A stretch of 10,961 bases of DNA, taken from NCBI GenBank assembly GCA_903928045.1, contig CAIYPH010000386.1, forward strand, positions 1 through 10,961. The letters run 5' to 3'. The position numbers and the translations under genes are program-made. Numbering within the stretch: the first letter of the stretch is position 1; the number at the start of each line of letters is the position of its first letter. A model generated the notes under the pieces. The model saw only the letters and a list, made by a program, of their open reading frames with translations, was not told where the DNA came from and made no database searches. Source of the stretch: an uncultured Rhodospirillales bacterium. Its GTDB lineage: Bacteria; Pseudomonadota; Alphaproteobacteria; Acetobacterales; Acetobacteraceae. Shown here one piece after another: positions 8,302 through 10,961 of the stretch.

Positions 8302-9264
8302 TTGTCCATCGACTTCCTCCTCCGCCGCCTGCTGATTGCCATCCCCAGCCTGTTCGGGATCAGCCTCGTGCTGTTCACCGTGCTGGCCCTGGCGCCCGGC
8401 GATCCGTTCGGCGAGCTGGTGACCAACCCCAACGTGCCCGCCGAGGTGCGCCTCGCGCTTCGCGCCCAGTTCGGGCTCGATGACCCGGTCTACCTGCGCT
8501 ACATCCGCTGGCTGCTGGCGATGCTGCACGGCGACTGGGGGTTCTCCTTCGTCAGCCGGGTGAACGTCGACACGCTGATCCTGCAGCGCCTGCCCACCAC
8601 CATCGCGGTGATCGGCGCCTCGCAGGTGCTTGCGATCCTGATCGCCATCCCCGTCGGCGTGCTCGCCGCGGCCAAGCCCTATTCGCTGTTCGACCAGATC
8701 GCCAACACCTTCGCCTTCATCGGCTTCTCGCTCCCCACCTTCTTCACCGGGCTGCTGCTGATCCTGGTGTTCTCGGTGAATCTGGACTGGCTGCCCTTCG
8801 TCTTCACCACCGAAATCCGCGGCACCGGCTGGGCCTGGGTCTGGGCCTATGTCCGCCAGTCCATCATGCCGGTCACCGTGCTCGGCCTGTTCCAGGGCGC
8901 CTCGCTGGTGCGCTACGTGCGCTCCTCCGTGCTCGAGGTGATCAAGCTCGACTACGTGACCACCGCCCGCTCCAAGGGCATCGGCGAGCGCAAGGTGCTG
9001 GTGCTCCATGTCGTGCGCAACGCGCTGATCCCGGTCGTCACCCTGGTGGCGCTGCAAATGCCCATCGTCTTCGGCGGCGCCATCGTCACCGAGCAGATCT
9101 TCCGCGTCCCCGGCATCGGTTCGCTGCTGATCTCCGCGATGCTCGCCAACGACACGCCGGTGATCATGGGCGTCACCTTCGTCTTCTCGTGCCTCGTCGT
9201 GTTCTTCAACCTCCTGGCAGATATATTGTATGGCTGGCTCGACCCCCGCATCGCCTTCCGCTGA
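8302..9264 (+). CDS. ABC transporter permease, DppB/OppB type
   Basis: Inner-membrane permease of 320 residues that pairs with the second permease to form the channel of the peptide-type importer. Hydrophobic segments lie at about 9-31, 99-124, 133-160, 186-206, 242-263 and 286-310, the six-helix plan of this family. The N-terminal domain has the typical L-A-P-G-D-P-F (29-35) and R-A-Q-F-G-L-D-D-P-V (54-63). The EAA-like coupling loop for the ATPase is D-Y-V-T-T-A-R-S-K-G-I-G followed by V-V-R-N-A-L (217-242). It ends with the usual W-L-D-P-R-I. The start is a TTG backed by GGAGAG. Its end is followed by TGAC-ATG into the next gene, suggesting translational coupling. Family assignment is secure; the substrate is unknown. 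Confidence 0.92.
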   Translation: MSIDFLLRRLLIAIPSLFGISLVLFTVLALAPGDPFGELVTNPNVPAEVRLALRAQFGLDDPVYLRYIRWLLAMLHGDWGFSFVSRVNVDTLILQRLPTTIAVIGASQVLAILIAIPVGVLAAAKPYSLFDQIANTFAFIGFSLPTFFTGLLLILVFSVNLDWLPFVFTTEIRGTGWAWVWAYVRQSIMPVTVLGLFQGASLVRYVRSSVLEVIKLDYVTTARSKGIGERKVLVLHVVRNALIPVVTLVALQMPIVFGGAIVTEQIFRVPGIGSLLISAMLANDTPVIMGVTFVFSCLVVFFNLLADILYGWLDPRIAFR

Positions 9265-9265
9265 C

Positions 9266-10168
9266 ATGGCCGACACCGCCAAGCCCGCGCCCGCCTATTC
9301 GCCGGCGCGCGATGCCTGGCGCCGCTTCCGCAAGCATCGCCTCGCTTTGGCGAGCCTGGTGGTGCTGACGCTGCTGGTGCTCTCCGTGCTGGTCGGGCCG
9401 CTGCTGTGGCGCCTCGCGATCAACGACATCGATTTCGCCGCCCAGCTCAAGCCCCCCTCGCTCGACCACCCCTTCGGCACCGACGATCTCGGCCAGGACA
9501 TCCTCGCCCGCCTGATGTATGGCGGCCGTATTTCGCTCGCCGTCGGCCTCGCCGCCATGATCGTCGCCGCCCTGGTCGGCATCCTCGTCGGCGCCACCGC
9601 CGGCATGTCGCGCGGCCGGGTGGATGCCTTCCTGATGTGGCTGGCCGACCTCTTCCTCTCGCTGCCCCAGCTCCCCTTGCTGCTGCTGATCATCTACCTC
9701 TTCCGCGAGACCCTGAAATCCGCGCTCGGCCCGGAAGGCGGCGTCTTCATCCTCGTCGTCGCCGTTATCGGCGGCCTGCGCTGGATGCCCGTCGCCCGCC
9801 TGGTGCGCGCCCAGTTCCTTTCCATCCGCGAGAAGGAGTTCGTCGAGGCCGCCCGCGCCCTCGGCGCCTCCCGCCTGCGCCTCGTCATCCGCCACATCCT
9901 GCCCAACGCGCTCGGCCCGGTCATCGTCGCCGGCACCATTGACGTCGCCAACGCCATCATCGCCGAATCCACCCTCTCCTTCCTCGGCCTCGGCTTCCCG
10001 CCGGATATCCCCACCTGGGGCCGCGTGCTGTTCGACGCCAAGGACTACCTGGACGTCGCCGCCTACTGGGCGCTCTTCCCGGGCTCGCTGATATTCCTCG
10101 CCGTGCTCTCCATCAATTTCGTCGGTGACGGGCTGCGCGACGCGCTCGACCCGCGCCGCGTGCTGTAG
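9266..10168 (+). CDS. ABC transporter permease, DppC/OppC type
   Basis: Second channel subunit, 300 residues from the ATG at 9266. A cytosolic N-terminus with W-R-R-F-R-K-H-R (18-25), typical of DppC, leads into the first helix (26-48). The family motif [15 protein letters not shown] (68-82) follows, with further helices at about 90-112, 122-146, 159-176, 216-235 and 268-286. The EAA loop is canonical: [12 protein letters not shown] (190-201) ending H-I-L-P-N-A-L-G-P (210-218). The start is placed one base after the upstream stop. An in-frame ATG at 9230 would add 12 residues inside the end of the first permease gene, where the codons are fixed by that gene's W-L-D-P-R motif. Neither start has a strong ribosome site, so coupled translation is likely. 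Confidence 0.92.
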   Translation: MADTAKPAPAYSPARDAWRRFRKHRLALASLVVLTLLVLSVLVGPLLWRLAINDIDFAAQLKPPSLDHPFGTDDLGQDILARLMYGGRISLAVGLAAMIVAALVGILVGATAGMSRGRVDAFLMWLADLFLSLPQLPLLLLIIYLFRETLKSALGPEGGVFILVVAVIGGLRWMPVARLVRAQFLSIREKEFVEAARALGASRLRLVIRHILPNALGPVIVAGTIDVANAIIAESTLSFLGLGFPPDIPTWGRVLFDAKDYLDVAAYWALFPGSLIFLAVLSINFVGDGLRDALDPRRVL

Positions 10169-10178
10169 GAGAAGCCGC

Positions 10179-10961
10179 ATGGCCGAACCACTGCTCGATA
10201 TCCGCGACCTCAAAACCTGGTTCCGCACCGATGACGGCCTGGTCCGCGCCGTCGATGGCGTGTCCCTCGCCATCGCCGCCGGCGAAACCCTCGCCGTGGT
10301 CGGCGAATCCGGCTGCGGCAAAACCGTCACCGCCCGCTCCGTCCTCAAGCTCATCGACATGCCGCCCGGCCAGTTCGCCGGCGGCCAGATCCTCTGGAAG
10401 GGCCGCGACCTCATCCCCCTCGCCCCCGCGGAGATGGACAAAATCCGCGCCCGCGAAATCGCCATGGTCTTCCAGGAGCCGATGACCTCGCTCAACCCGG
10501 TCTACACGATCGGCGAGCAGATCGCGGAATCGCTGCGCACCCATGAAGGCCTCTCCCGCAAAACCGCGATCGACCACGCCGTCGAAATGCTCAAGCTGGT
10601 GCAGATCCCCAATCCCGCCAAGCGCGTGCACGACTACCCGCACCAGTTCTCCGGCGGCATGCGCCAGCGCGCCATGATCGCCATGGCACTCGCCTGCAAA
10701 CCGCAACTCCTCATCGCCGACGAACCCACCACCGCGCTCGACGTCACCATCCAGGCACAAATCCTCGACCTCCTCGCCGACATGAAGGAGCGCTTCGGCA
10801 TGGCGGTGATGCTCATCACCCACGCCATGGGCGTCGTCGCCGAAAACGCCCAGCGCGTCGCGGTCATGTATGCCGGCAAGGTCGTCGAGGAAGCCCCGGT
10901 CGAGGAGCTCTTCGGCAATCCCCGCCACCCCTACACCCAGGGCCTCATCCGCTCCATCCCC
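10179..10961 (+). CDS. ABC transporter ATP-binding protein, DppD/OppD type (3' end outside window)
   Basis: Cytoplasmic ATPase that powers the importer; 261 residues are present and the frame is still open at the window end. Motifs in order: Walker A GESGCGKT (42-49), Q-loop Gln99 in [10 protein letters not shown], signature F-S-G-G-M-R-Q-R (157-164), Walker B LLIADE (177-182) with catalytic Glu182, D-loop S/T-A-L-D (185-188 region) and switch His215 in I-T-H-A-M-G-V-V. The Asp that usually follows the switch His is Ala216, a mild departure; all catalytic residues are kept. The last residues, [10 protein letters not shown], are the start of the oligopeptide-transporter C-terminal region, so about 60-70 residues are missing. 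AGGAG overlaps the preceding stop, seven bases before the ATG. A second ATPase of DppF type is expected just downstream. Confidence 0.95.
   Translation, partial: MAEPLLDIRDLKTWFRTDDGLVRAVDGVSLAIAAGETLAVVGESGCGKTVTARSVLKLIDMPPGQFAGGQILWKGRDLIPLAPAEMDKIRAREIAMVFQEPMTSLNPVYTIGEQIAESLRTHEGLSRKTAIDHAVEMLKLVQIPNPAKRVHDYPHQFSGGMRQRAMIAMALACKPQLLIADEPTTALDVTIQAQILDLLADMKERFGMAVMLITHAMGVVAENAQRVAVMYAGKVVEEAPVEELFGNPRHPYTQGLIRSIP

Noticed and set aside
6272..10495. Long minus-strand open frames opposite the ABC operon (6272-8302, 8191-9282, 9206-10495)
   Set aside because: They mirror genes with clear transporter motifs on the plus strand. Their translations are repetitive Asp/Glu/His/Gly/Val-rich strings typical of reverse-strand GC-rich codons, and they overlap one another's neighbours without ribosome sites.
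10821..10827. Ala216 in place of Asp after the switch His of the ATPase as a sign of inactivity
   Set aside because: Walker A, Walker B Glu, Q-loop, signature and the switch His are all intact, and the residue after that His is not catalytic.

Overview
The window is GC-rich, densely packed bacterial chromosome with alphaproteobacterial-looking proteins. An Acetobacteraceae or related Rhodospirillales origin fits best. That placement rests on the protein style, on a TrmJ-type methyltransferase following cysS, and on an AT-rich palindromic intergenic element of a kind I recall from Acetobacteraceae genomes (recollection, unchecked).

Layout. (1) Positions 1-1897, plus strand: the 3' two thirds of cysS, a SPOUT tRNA 2'-O-methyltransferase (trmJ) that overlaps it by 4 bp, and a small stand-alone Hpt phosphotransfer protein. 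(2) Positions 1906-4735, minus strand, convergent with the Hpt gene across an 8-bp gap: a two-gene operon. Its first gene encodes an exported, cysteine-free protein of the sulfite-oxidase/molybdopterin-binding fold. The second encodes a membrane hybrid histidine kinase with a periplasmic sensor domain, one dead receiver and one intact receiver. (3) Positions 4736-4925: a divergent, AT-richer promoter region. (4) Positions 4926-6124, plus strand: folE (GTP cyclohydrolase I) and a PTPS/QueD-family protein with altered zinc-site residues. (5) Positions 6125-6430: a 147-bp palindromic repeat, then the promoter and leader of the next operon. (6) Positions 6431-10961, plus strand: a peptide-type ABC importer comprising a Tat-exported family 5 solute-binding protein, two permeases and the first ATPase, which is cut by the window end.

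The most interesting proposal concerns regions 1-4. The exported protein resembles PruR of Agrobacterium tumefaciens, a periplasmic pterin-binding protein that controls the membrane protein DcpA. Here the PruR-like gene precedes a hybrid histidine kinase instead of DcpA. A separate Hpt gene sits at the far end, and two pterin-biosynthesis-type genes are transcribed divergently. I infer a pterin-sensing phosphorelay: pterin made by FolE and the PTPS-like enzyme, bound in the periplasm by the PruR-like protein, read by the kinase sensor domain, then phosphate passed from kinase His to receiver Asp to Hpt His to a response regulator encoded elsewhere. The genes and motifs are read from the sequence; the circuit is inference.

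The ABC operon looks conventional, but its leader and the gap after the binding-protein gene contain inverted repeats that may tune expression.
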